From Symsagittifera roscoffensis (Eukaryota; Xenacoelomorpha; Acoela; Convolutidae), in assembly GCF_963678635.1 (NCBI RefSeq), contig NC_087062.1:65339647-65403646 (forward strand): a DNA stretch of 64,000 nucleotides. The letters run 5' to 3'. Position numbers and translations under genes: made by a program. The stretch's first letter is position 1. Each line of letters opens with the position of its first letter. The notes beneath the pieces are model-generated. The model saw nothing but the letters and a program-made list of their open reading frames with translations. It was not told where the DNA came from and searched no databases. Positions 51,394 through 62,659 of this stretch are shown here, one piece after another.

Positions 51394-52249
51394 AGCGTGG
51401 TGGCCACCCTGTTGGCAACCACAGGCAGTAGAGCCGACTTTTCCATTCCAGTCGCCAACCGGGATGAGGATCTCAGAACCTGGAACCCTGGAAACAGCAT
51501 GTTGCAGTTGGTCAAAAAACGCTTGACGGCTGCGGGCAGGCTATATTAGGTAACATAAACTGAGACAGAAGTTAGAACTTCATTTCCAATTCTCAATTTG
51601 AGTTCGATGATTCTGTCCGAGATAGGATACAAATTTTTTCCCAGCAAACCTTTTCCGCAGTATCAATCGCTCTTTTAGTTTTTTTCAAAAAAAAACTCAA
51701 CCCCCCCCCCCCCCCCCCGAACAAAACTAGCTCAGCAACTTTTTCTGCAAAAGCAATCGCCCTATTTAAAATTGGATGAGAAGAAAGCGACAGTTACTTT
51801 GAAAATTTTGAAAAGAATTTACAAAAAAATTGTGTATTTTAATGATCGAAAAAATATAACTCATTATTGACCAAAAAGACACCCAATCTTTAGGCTACAT
51901 TATACATGTAAAATGTTTCCCCAGAAAAAGGCTTGGTTGGTACAGGTACGCAACAAAACGTTATCGAACCGATTGAAATGCAGTTCGGAAATAAATAACT
52001 TTTTTTTTGGAATTTCAACTGTCTATTCAAATGAATGAATTTAACGAGTTTAGGTCGGTGTCTATTTTTCCTAGACATTGGTTAATTATTCCAGATGGAA
52101 AGTTGCAAGCATTATGATGCATTAATGTGAAATAATTTTTGTTGGAAGTCAAGTTTTTTGTAGTCGGTCTTGCATTTAAAACGGTACTGCTTCGATATTG
52201 CATCAAATTTTTAAGCAAATAACAGCTGTGTACTTTGTTTAAGGTAAGT
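51394..52249 (+). other. upstream region of zinc-finger gene D
   Basis: Noncoding. It includes a GC-richer stretch at 51394-51540 of unknown origin, and a run of about 19 C at 51700. Directly before the start ATG, TTTAAGGTAAGT can be read either as an acceptor-like TTTAAG or as a perfect splice donor. No other signals are supported. Confidence 0.45.
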
Positions 52250-54727
52250 ATGGAAAAAAAACTGAGGCAGTACATATGCTCGGTATGCAAACGTATGTTT
52301 GCACGTGAAAGTGCTTTAGTGAATCATACCAATATGGTTCACCCAATGAAAGAAGAGGAAGGTACTCTTAAACCTAGCATACAAAAGAAGACAAGCTACA
52401 TCAGTAAGTTCAAAACAGAAATCTCGAAAGTTAGCTCAAAAAGTAGAAAAGGCAAGGTAGTGAAAAAGTTGAAAACTAATATGAAGATGTCATCCAAAAA
52501 CTCGAGTAATCAGACGCAGGGAAAGGACAAGTTCATACCTAGTAAGTTCTTGCAGATAGCGAAACGACGAAAAGTGATTTCTGGAATTTCTAATTCTCAA
52601 AAAATGAAGAAAAAAAGACGAGTGGCTTCTACAGTATCAGTTGATAGCGAGACAACTCTGCTCAGAACCGGCACGCCTGTGAAAAAATGCCAGAAAAAAG
52701 AGGAACATTTTAATGCTGCATTGCAGTTTGGTTTCAAGAGTGTCCAGGAAATGTTCAGTAGGAGTGGAGTTAAGTTGCAAATGGAGAGAATAAATGTGCC
52801 TGAGAAATTGTGGCCAGTAATTGAAGAGATTGAAAGTCAGTTCAAACGACACAGCCCAGATTCAAAAACTGAAAGAACGAGAAAGAAGACATTTAAGGTC
52901 ACTGAACTACTAGGAAGGTTCAAATCCACCCAACTTGATGGCCAGAAAAGAGGAAGACATTCTCTGGAAGTAGAAGAGAAGGATTCAAAAAGACCGAAGT
53001 TGGATATTGAAACTATCGAAGATAATGAGGATAGAATTGAAAGTTTCTGTCCATCAAAGAAATTAATACCCGTATTAAAGCGTTGTGACTTATCGTTTGG
53101 CGTACCTGAAGTGAAGGCTGTCGAAATAACCACAAGTTCTTTGCGAGTTGTTCGGAAACCGAAAAAATTTATCGAGGAACAGCTGGACACTCCTACGAGG
53201 AATCCAATATCTTCGAATCAAAAAGTTCAATTTGGAAAGTCGAGAACTCCTAAAAAAGCGGTCGAAGCTCGATCGTCTATCGCAACTCAGGAATTGAGTC
53301 CTTTTGGTTCGGAAAAGCACTGGTGTTCTGTTTGTAACCGAGTTTTCTCGCGTCTGGCCGCACTCGAGAAGCATACGAAAAATGACCACAATAGTCCTCT
53401 GGTTTCGAAAACAAACTCTGCTCAGTTCACTGAGAAGAACAGAAAAAGACGCAGGAGATCCGAATCATCACCCGAAAAGATAAAATCATCACCGAGTTCC
53501 AGAGAACAAACTGAAAGACGAAGGTTCAAAGCTCGACTGGAAAATAAGTTCAACCTTATGGACCGAGCACGACGAGAAAAGGCAAAGAAGCGAGGCTTCG
53601 TATCTTCCACTGAATTTGAAGAAGAAAGCTTCAGAACGTTCTGCGAGACCTGCAACCAAAGATTCTCGTCTCTGAACTCCAAGAAGCAACACATGATCAA
53701 AGTGCATGGACCAGAGTGGAGACATTTGTGTGTGGTGTGCTGCAAGATATTCCCAGACAGAGGCATGTTGCTCAGACACCAGATCATACATAAAATTTTT
53801 GAAGAAAGTATGACAGAACAGAGCGAAGAGACAGTTAATCTGGATCAAGATAATCTTGAAACAATCTTGACTCCTCTTAAGTCAGTGAGTGTGTTTGATC
53901 GATTGCAGATGGCAGAAAAAATTCCAAGTGTATTCGAAGATAAAATATTGGATTTCAATCAAGCATCCGAACCTCTGGATCCCCAAAAAGAGGTCATGTT
54001 GTATACGAATATGGAAAGCATCAAATGTATTTTCTGCGGCGAGAAATTTCCCGATCTGTTTTCTTTGAACTCACATATTCAGAAGTGCCCTGTGAAATCA
54101 GCTTTCCCTGACACTCACGAAGTAAAGGAATCCGACGACAAGGAAGAGAGCAAAGAAAACACAGATGACTCTCATTTGTACAAGCATTCATGTGAGTATT
54201 GCTTCAAAGTGTATTCTACAGAAGACAAGATGTTGGACCACCAAAAGAACAGTTGTTCAAACTTTGGGATTTTGAGAGCTGAAGCCAAGAATGTAGTCGA
54301 ACAACCTGTGAGGCTAAAATTTTCACGCTGTGAATTTTGCCACAAGAAATTCGGATCACGATCAGCTATGAAGTTACATCAACAACTACATTTCAAGGAC
54401 AAGAGATTTGCTTGTGAGTTCTGTGGACTAGGTTTCGGAGACAACAGCGACCTGGCGAGGCACAGATTAGAGCACAACTATGACGCAGAGTTCAAGTGCT
54501 TCGTCTGCAGTCGGATGTTCCTGGATACCGAGGAGCTGTTGCGGCATGAGACTCTTCACAGGCAGACGAACTCGCTCTTCTGTTCTCTGAAACTCCTTGG
54601 TCATACGACCCTCGAGCAGACAGAGCAATCTGAGTCTGCAGCTTCTTCAATTCAACTGGTGGATCTGGGCCCAATAGTTGAAGATCTGGTGGCCAGAAAA
54701 TGGAGAGAAGTGCAATACGCATATTAA
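52250..54727 (+). CDS. zinc-finger gene D, paralogue of gene C
   Basis: This single exon encodes 825 residues from an ATG with G at +4. Order: finger 1 at 8-32 (YICSVCKRMF); basic Lys/Ser-rich region; shared block ~153-205 (FNAALQFGFKSVQEMF…MERINVPEKLWPVIEEIE); basic region with RKPKKFIEEQ; finger at 357; Arg-rich spacer; fingers near 464-515, 592, 647 and 693-775; tail SSIQLVDLGPIVEDLVARKW. It has nine fingers against about twenty in gene C: the cluster between LEKH and FCETCNQRF and the group around the gene C intron are missing, replaced by an Arg/Glu-rich spacer. Two fingers end in Cys. Nuclear DNA-binding role inferred. AATAAA is at 55042. Confidence 0.92.
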   Translation: MEKKLRQYICSVCKRMFARESALVNHTNMVHPMKEEEGTLKPSIQKKTSYISKFKTEISKVSSKSRKGKVVKKLKTNMKMSSKNSSNQTQGKDKFIPSKFLQIAKRRKVISGISNSQKMKKKRRVASTVSVDSETTLLRTGTPVKKCQKKEEHFNAALQFGFKSVQEMFSRSGVKLQMERINVPEKLWPVIEEIESQFKRHSPDSKTERTRKKTFKVTELLGRFKSTQLDGQKRGRHSLEVEEKDSKRPKLDIETIEDNEDRIESFCPSKKLIPVLKRCDLSFGVPEVKAVEITTSSLRVVRKPKKFIEEQLDTPTRNPISSNQKVQFGKSRTPKKAVEARSSIATQELSPFGSEKHWCSVCNRVFSRLAALEKHTKNDHNSPLVSKTNSAQFTEKNRKRRRRSESSPEKIKSSPSSREQTERRRFKARLENKFNLMDRARREKAKKRGFVSSTEFEEESFRTFCETCNQRFSSLNSKKQHMIKVHGPEWRHLCVVCCKIFPDRGMLLRHQIIHKIFEESMTEQSEETVNLDQDNLETILTPLKSVSVFDRLQMAEKIPSVFEDKILDFNQASEPLDPQKEVMLYTNMESIKCIFCGEKFPDLFSLNSHIQKCPVKSAFPDTHEVKESDDKEESKENTDDSHLYKHSCEYCFKVYSTEDKMLDHQKNSCSNFGILRAEAKNVVEQPVRLKFSRCEFCHKKFGSRSAMKLHQQLHFKDKRFACEFCGLGFGDNSDLARHRLEHNYDAEFKCFVCSRMFLDTEELLRHETLHRQTNSLFCSLKLLGHTTLEQTEQSESAASSIQLVDLGPIVEDLVARKWREVQYAY

Positions 54728-55424
54728 ATATGCATTCGTCTTCCAAATACCAAAAGGTGTCTTTTTGGGTGGCAACAAACACTTTTGAGTGGCAACAAAC
54801 ACTTTGGGTGGCGAAGAAACTTATTAGGTTTTCTTAGTTTTTTATTGTTTTTTTTTTGTTCAGGAAATAGTTACATCAAAAAAGTTTATGCACCATCAAA
54901 TTCTAGACCCTCAAACATTGGTTTCTTTTGAAATTCCTTTAAAATGTATTGGCCTAATTAAAGGCAATTTACGCTCTAATATCATATTGTGAATTGCTTT
55001 TAGTTTCAAAAACGAATTTCAATTTTATGAAATCTCCGCACAATAAAACAACTAAGTATTGAGACAGTTTGTGTAATTGGGTGGGTTAGTTTTAAAAACG
55101 TCAGTCGGAAAAGGTTTCTGAAAATTGAAGAGATCTATGCTGATATATTTTAATTTTTTTGAACTTTCAAAATTTGAAAAATACTTTTTTTTGGTGATAC
55201 ATTAGCATAGTTGACAGGTCTGAATTTACATTGAATTCATCACTTGATGGCATTTTGTCATACTTCATTGGATCAAATCGAAAAAGTGTTGAAAAAATTC
55301 AATTAGCAAAAACTAAATGGCAAATCTAAAAATGAAATATTACAGAGTTCATGATAGTTATTCATTATAGTTATTTTTATGGTGCATAATGCGAATGTTC
55401 TTCGAAGTTGTCACACCTATTATA
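54728..55424 (+). other. 3' flank of gene D
   Basis: Noncoding and AT-rich. A short tandem of GAGTGGCAACAAACACTTT-like units (54768-54810) follows the stop. AATAAA is at 55042-55047. Nothing else is seen. Confidence 0.5.
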
Positions 55425-56132
55425 CAGTGCTCACTTAAATCATCCAGACAAAACGCATTAAACTAGAAATTAAAAACACGTTTTCTCAAATTGGGTTGAC
55501 CTTTAGGTATAAAATGATGAAGACAAAACTTGATTAGAATTTAAGCAGAATGAATATGGTGCAATTCGTTTTGCGAAATTCGGGGCCCAAAACTTAATCC
55601 CAAAAATGGATCATTTTTGGTTTTATGGCCAATCAAAAATTACAGCAAAACTACTTGGTCTATCACTGACATATTTATATCAAAGTGAGCCTCCTAGGTG
55701 GCCCTACAATCTTCAGGAAGGTTATACGCTCTAAAACCTTGAATAAATTTGTTTTTGTTTGATAGGTCGTTTTACTATACAAAACACCAACTTTTTAAAA
55801 CAATTTTCAAACATTTTGCACAAGTTTGTTGGGGAGTATAATTTTCTTAAATGTTTTATTTTTTTTTTGTTATGTAAGAGGCTCACTTTTATATAATTAA
55901 GTCAGTGATCGACGTAGTAGTTTTGGCGCAGTTTTTCATTGACCATAAAAGCCACAAATAGTCCATTTTTGGGGTAAAATTTTGGGCCTGACCATAATAA
56001 AATATCTGCTGATATTTTAAGCAAGTTTTGTTTTTTTCAGTTTATACCGAAAGGCCAACCCAATTTGAGAAAAACGCGTTTTAAATTTCAAGTTAAATGC
56101 GTTTTTTTTCCGGATAATTTAAACCAGCACTG
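55425..56132. mobile_element. TA-flanked inverted-repeat element (Tc1/mariner-like MITE)
   Basis: The ends read CAGTGCTCACTTAAATCATCC and, inverted, CAGTGCTGGTTTAAATTATCC, each flanked outside by TA. The terminal inverted repeats are long (about 270 bp) but imperfect: matching landmarks include AACGCATTAAACT/AACGCATTTAACT, CAAATTGGGTTGACCTTTA/CAAATTGGGTTGGCCTTTC and GTCTATCACTGAC/GTCGATCACTGAC. The middle has no transposase. CAGTG ends with TA duplications are typical of Tc1/mariner-type elements. Confidence 0.75.
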
Positions 56133-58299
56133 TAATACTGCGCAGTTTTTAGCTTCCTTGTTCATTGTCTCTCTCCTAACTGTCTCTTAACTGTGTTGGT
56201 GATTATTAGCCTACTTTTTCTCTAATTGGTGTAGTTTGTGATATTTGAATTTTAAGTCTCGTGATTATTTTAGATAAAGTTTTTTCTATTTATAAAGTTC
56301 TTAAAAATTGTGCAAATTTAACTTATGTATTTACCAGTTCATCGGTTTGTTTAAAAGTATGTTCTTTTTCTGTTTTTTTTAACTCAATATTGTCGTTTTC
56401 AAATTTAATTTTAATGCAGTTAATGTATTTGGATGTTTAAGCTTTAAATAAAATGTCCGTTATTGTTTTATATTTTTATGAACATAGATAAATCATTAAT
56501 TAAATATAATTTGAAATCGAATCATTTGGGGATCGGTCAATTTCTTTTATTTTTTTTTCATGATACCACATGACGAAATTTTCCACTGGACACTATCCTG
56601 TTGCATTTTTTTAGGGCATTATCTTGTCGCATTGTATTAAACCTTGCGTTCAGCAACGGTTTTGCAATCGGGTGCTAGGTTTTTTTTCCCGTAAATTACT
56701 TTGTCTACAGGACTCATTTCTAGTGTATTTCTGGACTCAACCTTAGTGGTACCTTCTGAGCGTTGCCGGCGCACTATGGCGACCAGAAAGGGTTGGATGG
56801 ATCTTGAGCCGAAAACACAAAACTATGGCGACCAAAACTATTACACAGCTGCGTTGGAACTTGCATAGCATCTATTTTCGGCTTTATTTGGTTGCTGCGT
56901 GTGGTTACTGCGTGAGACTCATAATCTCTAGGTCGCAGGTTCGAACCCGAGACGTAGGCGAATTTTACTAATTGGAGGCTAATCTCTTATTTTTCTTATT
57001 GCATTTTATAGAGCTGCTTTTTTCGTGTTCTTGAATATGCTTTAATTAAGCTGATACAGCATGATGTTAACATAATGTAGCGACAACTTGGGCATAAATA
57101 AATTTGTTTTTATAGGGGGGAGAGATTCTTTACAAGGTACCATAAGGAGGGAATAGTTAACATGATCCGGTAAACCTTTAATTCCGCTTGGAAATATTTT
57201 TTTTAAATCAACTTTCGAAACTAGAAGTCGATCACGTTGTTCCTGACCTATCCAATTTTGCTGTTCGATAGTGGAGTTTAACTTCCTCTCAGCAAACGAA
57301 ATGAATTGAATCGCAAAAAAATCAATTTTTTGAGCGTGAACAAAATTAAAGACTTTTTCCCGCAAAAAAAAAATAAACAAAAAAACACCAAGATGTATAT
57401 TAGAGTATTCATTACATTCATGACTCTTTAAAAGCCTCACCGTGCTTACACACTAAATCGCCGGTTTGGTTTGTATATGCTAAAAAAGACCAGCGCTTTG
57501 TAGAAAGCAGTCAGTTCCGTGCTTCAAAATGGATACTCAATTTCTCTGATTTATCTTAAAGGAGCGACCACGCGAGTCTAATAGCTTACCCTTTTCACTG
57601 AACCTCGAGATTGATGATTTCCCAACTTAATCCAACATCATATGGGGAAACTACTTATATAATTCATTAGCAGCTCGTCGCACACTATACGGAAGCACAT
57701 ACTTGACCAACCGATAATTAAAAAAATGAATTCAAGGGGCAGCCGTGGTGGCCCCAATAGTCAATGTTGAATTGTTGAAAAGTTTGATCACGACGATATT
57801 TTCTGGATTACTTATCACTGGACACTGGGTGGAACTACACTCTGGACGGCTCCCGGCTTGCTGTGTTCACCATCCCAATTCCCAATCAGCTGAGTTCATT
57901 CCAATTTTGTTTATTTATTTATTTTTCTTAGTCTCTATACCTTATGATCAAAATAGTAGGTGCTAGTTCTCTTTACCATTCCATCAATAAACTTAAACAA
58001 GCGGAGCAAGATAAGTTTGCTGATCCTGTTCACTCTTTCCCTGGCCTGAATCTTGCCCCTAGCACGTCAAATTACTGCCTCGATTACCTTACATCAACCC
58101 TCTTAGGAACTGCAAAATTGTTCTCTGGCACGATTTATTAAACAACACAATAACATCGCACCCGAAAAAGGGTAACATACCCCAAAAAACCGAAGAACTG
58201 ATTGCGACCCTTAAGACTATTCCAAAACTCTTTTGCGTCGTTACCTGTATAAAGGTGCTCCCTATATATTCGACGATCTTTAATATCATTAGACTGTTA
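56133..58299 (+). other. intergenic repeats upstream of the LINE
   Basis: Contains a dispersed element end near 56640-56760 (TTTTTTTTCCCGTAAATTACTTTG, cf. 26910 and 63170), a tRNA-Met-like SINE (56891), and from 57.4 kb stretches with decayed coding character (for example PVWFVYAKKDQRFVESSQF near 57465). These may be the LINE's 5' end or an older gene; I cannot assign them. Confidence 0.4.
56891..56965 (+). repeat. tRNA-Met-derived SINE, best-preserved head
   Basis: The anticodon arm GAGACTCATAATCTC has loop CTCATAA (anticodon CAT). The T arm GGTCGCAGGTTCGAACCCGAG gives a near-perfect Pol III B box. The acceptor stem does not pair, so it is a SINE head rather than a tRNA gene. Confidence 0.65.
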
Positions 58300-61200
58300 C
58301 CTCATCGACGTGACCAAGCACATTATCAGTGCTTCCGAAAGAGTTGACGAATCGTTAATTGCCGAATACCGAAAACTGCACCAGGCTGCTGACATAGAGT
58401 CGAGGACTCTAGCTACTGTGCTGCACTATTTTCCCGACTTCAATAGAATCTTCAAAACACGTGGCACGAACGGCTGGCGAGAAGCGCGAAGCTAAACGGC
58501 GAAAGTTTTGAACAGCTACGCAAATCTGAGTCCTAAGCCTAAAATCTCAACAGGCGTGCTCATCGAGTCTCTGGCTCTGAGCCCCTTTGAAGTTGTCTAA
58601 ACATAACACTCGAAATCGGGTCAAGTCAGTCTCTGATTCTTGTAGTACGTGCTGCGAGAAAATCCTGAAAAATGAAAGCTCTTTCGACTGCTTTTGCTGT
58701 GGTTGTCGAGTGCACCTGAATGAAGACTGCACTGGTCTAAGTGAAGCCGCTGTCAATGGAGTACCAGCCTTAGGAAAAAATGCTCTATTGATATGCAACA
58801 AACGCGTTGAAGAAAAACGTCAAGATAATTTGACCTAAGCTGCCCATGAAACTACAACATCAAAAGAACTTCGAGAAACTCAAATGAAAACCCTGGAAAA
58901 CGAAATGACTGACCTAAAAAAACAATGACCGAAATCAAAACGCTGATTATCCAACGCAACCTAGCTCGATTGCCAGTCGCCAAAAACCGCCACCGAAACC
59001 CGCCGAGGAACTCGATGGCATTCGCATACGAGGATTTCCTGAATCAACGGAGAAGGAAGCAAGATTGCGCCAAGAACACGATCTCGCCGAAGTTCAAAAA
59101 GTGTTGACACATATGGATTTCAATGCCTCAATTGGCGATGTCATACGCCTGCGTCGATATGACGAGAACAAGACAAGAACAATCCCATTAAAAGTGCCCA
59201 ATGCATACCAACGATGAATGATATTGCTATCTGCGAGGAAACTGAAAAACTCCCCTCAACCAATTTTCCTTAGCCGACAACTGACGAAGGAAGAAGCTTA
59301 TAAAGAAGACCTTGCCCTCGTCAGAAAAAGGCAACTTATAAGCGACAAGTCTGTAGACAGAAAGGAGTCCAAGATGCAACTCTGTACTTTCGGAAAGGTG
59401 GAAACTGGATAAAAGAGAAACTCCCAGATCCCGAAGCACCCAATTGACTAGCAGCGAAGATGAATATCCTTGTTTACTATGTCAGAAGTATTCTTGAGTA
59501 TCAACGGCGGACCACCTTCTCTGATGCTGTCCAAGTAAAAAACGCTTATCAAGTCATCTGCCTAACTGAAACCTGGTTGACAGAAAGCATCGGCGACGCT
59601 GCACTTTTTCTGACATACTACGTTATCCACCGAAATGACAGACCGAGTGACAAAGGCTTGACAAAACATGGTGGCGTACTTATAGCAGTAAACCGTAACA
59701 TTCCAAGTAGCCAAATCAATTCCGCGTTTCAAGACTGTTATTATCCGCATATCCCTGAACAAGCCGATTATAATAAGCTGCATCTACAGCGCTCCTTCAA
59801 ACAGTACCTACACATGGGGCATCTCAGATCTAATCGAACTCCTAAAATTCCTGAGGAGTAAGCAATTTGAACAAAGTGCAATTTGTTCGTATATAGTTGG
59901 AGATATAAATTTAACTGTACACACTGGCCGTCAATGACTTCAACTTCTCTAGATGAGCAGTCAATCCTTGACGAACTCTGTGAGTCAAACTTCCAACAAC
60001 TAATAAAAACCCCTGATGGAAAATCACTAGACGTTCTCCTCAGTAACAAACCGCATTTCGTCACCAGCGTAAAACTTGACAACCGTCTGAGTAGTCTATT
60101 AAGTTCCGACCATTTGCCACTTCATGCCAAAGTATCATTTGACTACCGACCTGTTCATAAAAAGACACCAGCCATCAAACAAAAACTAGATTTTGGCATT
60201 TTCGCGTACAAGAAAGCAAACTGGGAAGAAGTGAATGAATTCATTCGCCAACACCCCTTCCAACCATTTTGCTTGAGCAACGTTGAACTGATGCTCGATC
60301 ATTGGTACGAGTGGTTAAACGAAATACTATAGGACCTGCTACCAATCACTACAAAACACAGACCTGAACTAGCTCCTTGGGTGGGAAGCGATTCCTCCTA
60401 CCTTATCAAGAAATTAAATACACCAACTTAAAAATCAGCGAAAACCTACCCCATCGAACGAAGGCCAAATTGAAAATCTGCAAACTGAACTAACACTGTC
60501 CCTTCAAAATGACCAGCATCTATCTCCACGAAAAAATGCTTTTTGAGAATGGAAAATTCAGTGAAATACAACGATATCTGAAATCGATCACCAAGTCTAG
60601 CATGATCCCTTCAGAGATCTTCTTAGATGAAAAAATAGCCAATACAAACGCTCAAAAAGTTGAATTGTTTATTATATATTTTCAATCAGTTTTCACACGA
60701 AACGCTAACGTTGGGAAAGCAGAACGACAAGAAAACGTTCTTCTGAACAGTATCAATTTCACGATCGATGAAATAGAAGATACCCTAAACGAGCTGCACT
60801 TAAATAAGGACAATGGACCAGACATGATTGGTAATACTCTTCTGAAAAACCTCTCAAAGTCACTACCAAAATCACTTCACTTACTGCTCAACTTGATTGC
60901 AAATAAAGCGCTATTTCCAACAAAATTGAAGATCAGCGAAATCGCACCAATTTTCAAAGACGAGTATAAACAAAACGTATCAAATTATAGACCGATCAGC
61001 CTGCTCTCAGCAGTGTCAAAACTGCTTGAGAAACTAATATTTGAGAAACTGGCCCCAATTGTCTACCCAACCCTTACACCAGACCAACACGGTTTTAGAC
61101 CTAAACGATCGACGATAACAAACCTAATAGAGTATCTACACGAGATATTTAGCTGCCTAGATTTGCCAAACTGCAACTACCTGAACACCTATTACTTGGA

Positions 61201-62428
61201 CTTTCAAAAGGCATTTGACAAAGTCTCGCACGGAATCCTCATGGAGAAATTATCGACTTCTGGAATTGGAAGAAGTTGTTTATCACTGATACGCAGCTAA
61301 CCTCTCGAACCGGAAGCAAACAGTGAGGCTGAATGACACAATTTCCGGAGAGCTGGAAGTCTTCAGCGGCGTTCCCCAGGGCTCTATACTCGGGCAGCTT
61401 TTCTTCCTAGTCTTCATAAATGATCTACCGTCCTGTGTCATGTCCTCAACATTTGATTATGCAGACGACTACAAAATAGTTGGAGACAACCCTTTAACTC
61501 TCAACATAGATGTTAGGAGACTTTGGAGGTGGTGCGAAGAAAACTGCATGTCAATGAACCTGACGAAAAGCAAAATCCTCTGTATCGAAGTATCAGCTAC
61601 GATTGCACTCCCCAATTACAGTTTCGAAACCACTGAAGTAATGAAAGATCTGGGCATCCTGATAACCGACACGCTCTCTTGGACGCAACACGCAAAAAAG
61701 AGGGATGAAAAAGCCTTAAACGCTCTCGTCGTATTCAAAAGGAATCTCTCAAAGGCGAATTTCGCGACCAGAAAAAACGCATATATCTGTTACGTTGTGC
61801 CAATTTTGTGCTACGGTTCAGCTATCTGGAAACCATCAAAAGGTGACTTAGGGATTATAGAAAGTGTGCAGCGGAAAGCGATCTCGTGGATTTTCATAAC
61901 AAGCAATAGCCATATCTCCTATAAAGACAAACTCATAAAACTTAATATCCTTCCTTTGATCTATATCAAGAGCTTCATGTTGGACTGCTGTTTGCAAAAA
62001 TATTAGCTGGAAAAGTTGACATCGACTGGAGAAGCCATGTAAGCATCACTGACGGAAACCGAAGAGCTCAAATGACACGAAATTTCGTCTGCAAACAAAT
62101 GCGTCTGAAGAAGTGAGAGTCGGATTTCTGGTTTCGGGCATGTCGTCTTGCTAATCTGTACAACGAATACTTCAAATGTGACATATTGTTTTAACCAGAA
62201 TGCTAAAACGACTTCTAGGAATGTACACAAAGTTTTTTAAAACTCGCTACAACGAATCAGATACATGCACTTGGCGCATTTTATGCGAATGCAACAGCTG
62301 TAGAGACTTGAAGAAATTTACACTTATAACTGAAAACTAAACTTTGAACAATGCAATGACTGGGTTTTATTCGAACCCTTGGATTATATTCCTAAATCCT
62401 TTGTTTTTATATTATTATTATTATAGTA
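58300..62428 (+). pseudogene. LINE (CR1/L2-like), nearly full length but frame-broken
   Basis: In order: a PHD-like zinc-binding segment (CSTCCEKI…CFCCGCRVHLNEDC) near 58630-58800; an ORF1 RNA-binding piece (LDGIRIRGFPES, then RLRRYDENKTRT) near 59000-59200; an endonuclease domain (ICLTETWLTES, VGDINLT, SDHLPLHAKV) at 59460-60330; RT at 60509-62006 with YRPISLLSAVSKLLEKLI, HGFRPKRSTITNLIEYLH, LDFQKAFDKV, QGSIL and the catalytic FDYADD; and a C-terminal cysteine motif (CTWRILCECNSC) near 62268. Frames shift at ORF1, inside the endonuclease, near 61300 and after 62006, so it cannot move itself. The 3' end is a short ATT repeat (62409-62424), as in CR1/L2 LINEs. Confidence 0.88.
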
Positions 62429-62659
62429 CAGCTTGATTCCAATAAAGCCTATTTCTGGTACAGTGCACCACGACTTACCAACTACCTCTCGAAATGGCTC
62501 GATTTTGACATACACGATGGCCTAAAATCGCGCTTTCTTGAACTATTCCGTGCCGATTATGCTATTGAGACTTTGAGCGCTTCTGCACATGGAGAGAAGC
62601 ATGCCCTTCGATTTTCTGTTGCGAAAAACATCCAAGTCTTCACAAACTATGAGCTTTGA
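62429..62659 (+). CDS. possible terminal exon or older element next to the LINE
   Basis: A 77-codon open frame without ATG follows a TATTATAG that could be an acceptor and ends in TGA. It reads QLDSNKAYFWYSAPRLTNYL and continues Asp/Leu/Phe-rich to IQVFTNYEL. The composition looks like real protein. I do not recognise it. The adjacent ATT run is the LINE tail, so the LINE may have inserted into this unit; a left-hand partner was not proven. Confidence 0.25.
   Translation, partial: QLDSNKAYFWYSAPRLTNYLSKWLDFDIHDGLKSRFLELFRADYAIETLSASAHGEKHALRFSVAKNIQVFTNYEL

Noticed and set aside
23093-57000. Functional tRNA genes
   Set aside because: A- and B-box-like sequences are present at several sites, but acceptor stems do not pair and anticodon arms are worn, so they are SINE heads.
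57042-57440. 132-residue minus-strand open frame
   Set aside because: AT-rich, Phe/Leu/Lys/Asn-biased composition typical of chance frames here; no motif recognised and no splice or promoter context.
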